DNA from: a virus
Reading direction: 5' to 3' (one strand)
Length of the DNA: 29,668 bases
IMG/VR virus record: IMGVR_UViG_3300042465_002671
Coordinates: 1-29,668 of that record
Numbering within the stretch: position 1 is the first letter of the stretch; each line of letters opens with the position of its first letter. The notes beneath the pieces are model-generated. The model did not search any database, was not told the DNA's origin, and saw only the letters and a program-made list of their open reading frames with translations. Position numbers and translations under genes: made by a program. Positions 29,357-29,668 of this stretch are shown here, piece by piece.

Positions 29357-29668
29357 AGTTGATGCCGATACCTCCTCTGCATCCAAAGGTGCTGAAAAAA
29401 TAGCATCAAGTTTTAAAAAGGCAGAGAAAAGTGTTGATGACACAAATAAGTCCTTAAAAGAGGGTGGTAAATCAGGCAGTAAATTTGGTTCGATTATCGG
29501 TGGACTTAAATTCGGTGCTGGACTTGCAGCTGGTAAAGGAATACTTGATAGCGTTATGGGTTCTCTTATGGAGAACGAAAAGGTAGCCAATTTATTTACC
29601 AAAGCATTATCGGTCATAAGTGGAACTGCAAGTGCATTGGCTGAAATATTAACACCAGCATTTGAGGC
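29334..29668 (+). CDS. Tail tape measure protein, 5' part (continues at 1)
   Basis: ATG 29334 opens MAENIKFKVDADTSSASKGA; 74 codons later the frame meets the repeated ATG at 29556 (= 15). The N-terminal part has a coiled segment (IASSFKKAEKSVDDTNKSL) and a glycine-rich hydrophobic stretch (SIIGGLKFGAGLAAGKG) typical of tape measures. Codons 1-70 occur only here. The full protein has 618 residues. The ATG lies in the end of the 52-residue gene. Confidence 0.8.
   Translation, partial: MAENIKFKVDADTSSASKGAEKIASSFKKAEKSVDDTNKSLKEGGKSGSKFGSIIGGLKFGAGLAAGKGILDSVMGSLMENEKVANLFTKALSVISGTASALAEILTPAFE
29542..29668. repeat. Terminal direct repeat, right copy
   Basis: Identical to bases 1-127. Removing one copy closes the circle and restores the tape measure frame. 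Confidence 0.95.

Noticed and set aside
1-29668. tRNA genes, CRISPR arrays, integrase or attachment sites
   Set aside because: None seen by eye on either strand; a temperate life style is not supported by any recognised gene.

Overview
The window is a complete small tailed-phage genome, circular in assembly. Bases 1-127 are repeated exactly at 29542-29668, so the unique genome is about 29,541 bp. The artificial break falls inside the tape measure gene, which runs from 29334 across the join to 1649 (618 codons). Every credible gene is on the + strand. The DNA is AT-rich and the genes are tightly packed, often with ATGA or TAATG junctions. There are no tRNAs, CRISPR arrays, integrase or insertion sequences. 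The host is very probably a member of the Bacteroidetes (Flavobacterium-like or a relative): five intergenic sites match the TTG-N19/20-TAnnTTTG promoter of that phylum, Shine-Dalgarno sequences are absent, and many protein families are typical of Bacteroidetes phages. A tape measure and a tail assembly chaperone, with no sheath gene recognised, suggest a siphovirus.

Layout. (1) 29334 through 1 to 4955: tape measure, a small helical protein, an XkdF-like prohead protease, a scaffold-like protein, the major capsid protein and a candidate tail tube protein, closed by a strong terminator (4981-5012). (2) 5043-8625: a small beta-rich protein, portal, head-tail connector, an amidase-like fragment, a one-protein spanin and a Cys-rich small protein. 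(3) 8627-12291: a repetitive tail fibre, a concanavalin-like adhesin and its small partner, two small membrane proteins (holin candidates) and an amidase endolysin. (4) 12350-15437: early promoters, an HTH protein, an SSB-like protein, a conserved partner, a highly structured leader, a replisome organiser carrying 11-bp iterons, and a second replication-region protein. (5) 15479-18520: small early proteins, a RusA-like resolvase that lacks a usual acidic residue, and a sigma-like factor. (6) 18555-22990: a methyltransferase with a Trm1-like motif, an HNH nuclease, a ParB-methyltransferase fusion, and small and large terminase, closed by a second strong terminator. (7) 23065-29356: a promoter, three small proteins, the tail chaperone with a probable -1 frameshift, neck proteins and two large tail-tip-like proteins leading back to the tape measure.

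Read together, the early genes (promoters P1-P5) make the replication and regulatory set. The sigma-like factor could switch on late genes, several of which have a GTTATATTA-like box just before the start codon. The two terminators separate transcription blocks. Lysis would use the two small membrane proteins, the amidase and the spanin. The points most worth checking are the mutually exclusive RNA helices at 13750-13875 with a leader ORF and a GTG start inside them, the 11-bp repeats in the replisome organiser, the T9 frameshift site in the tail chaperone, and the altered RusA active site.
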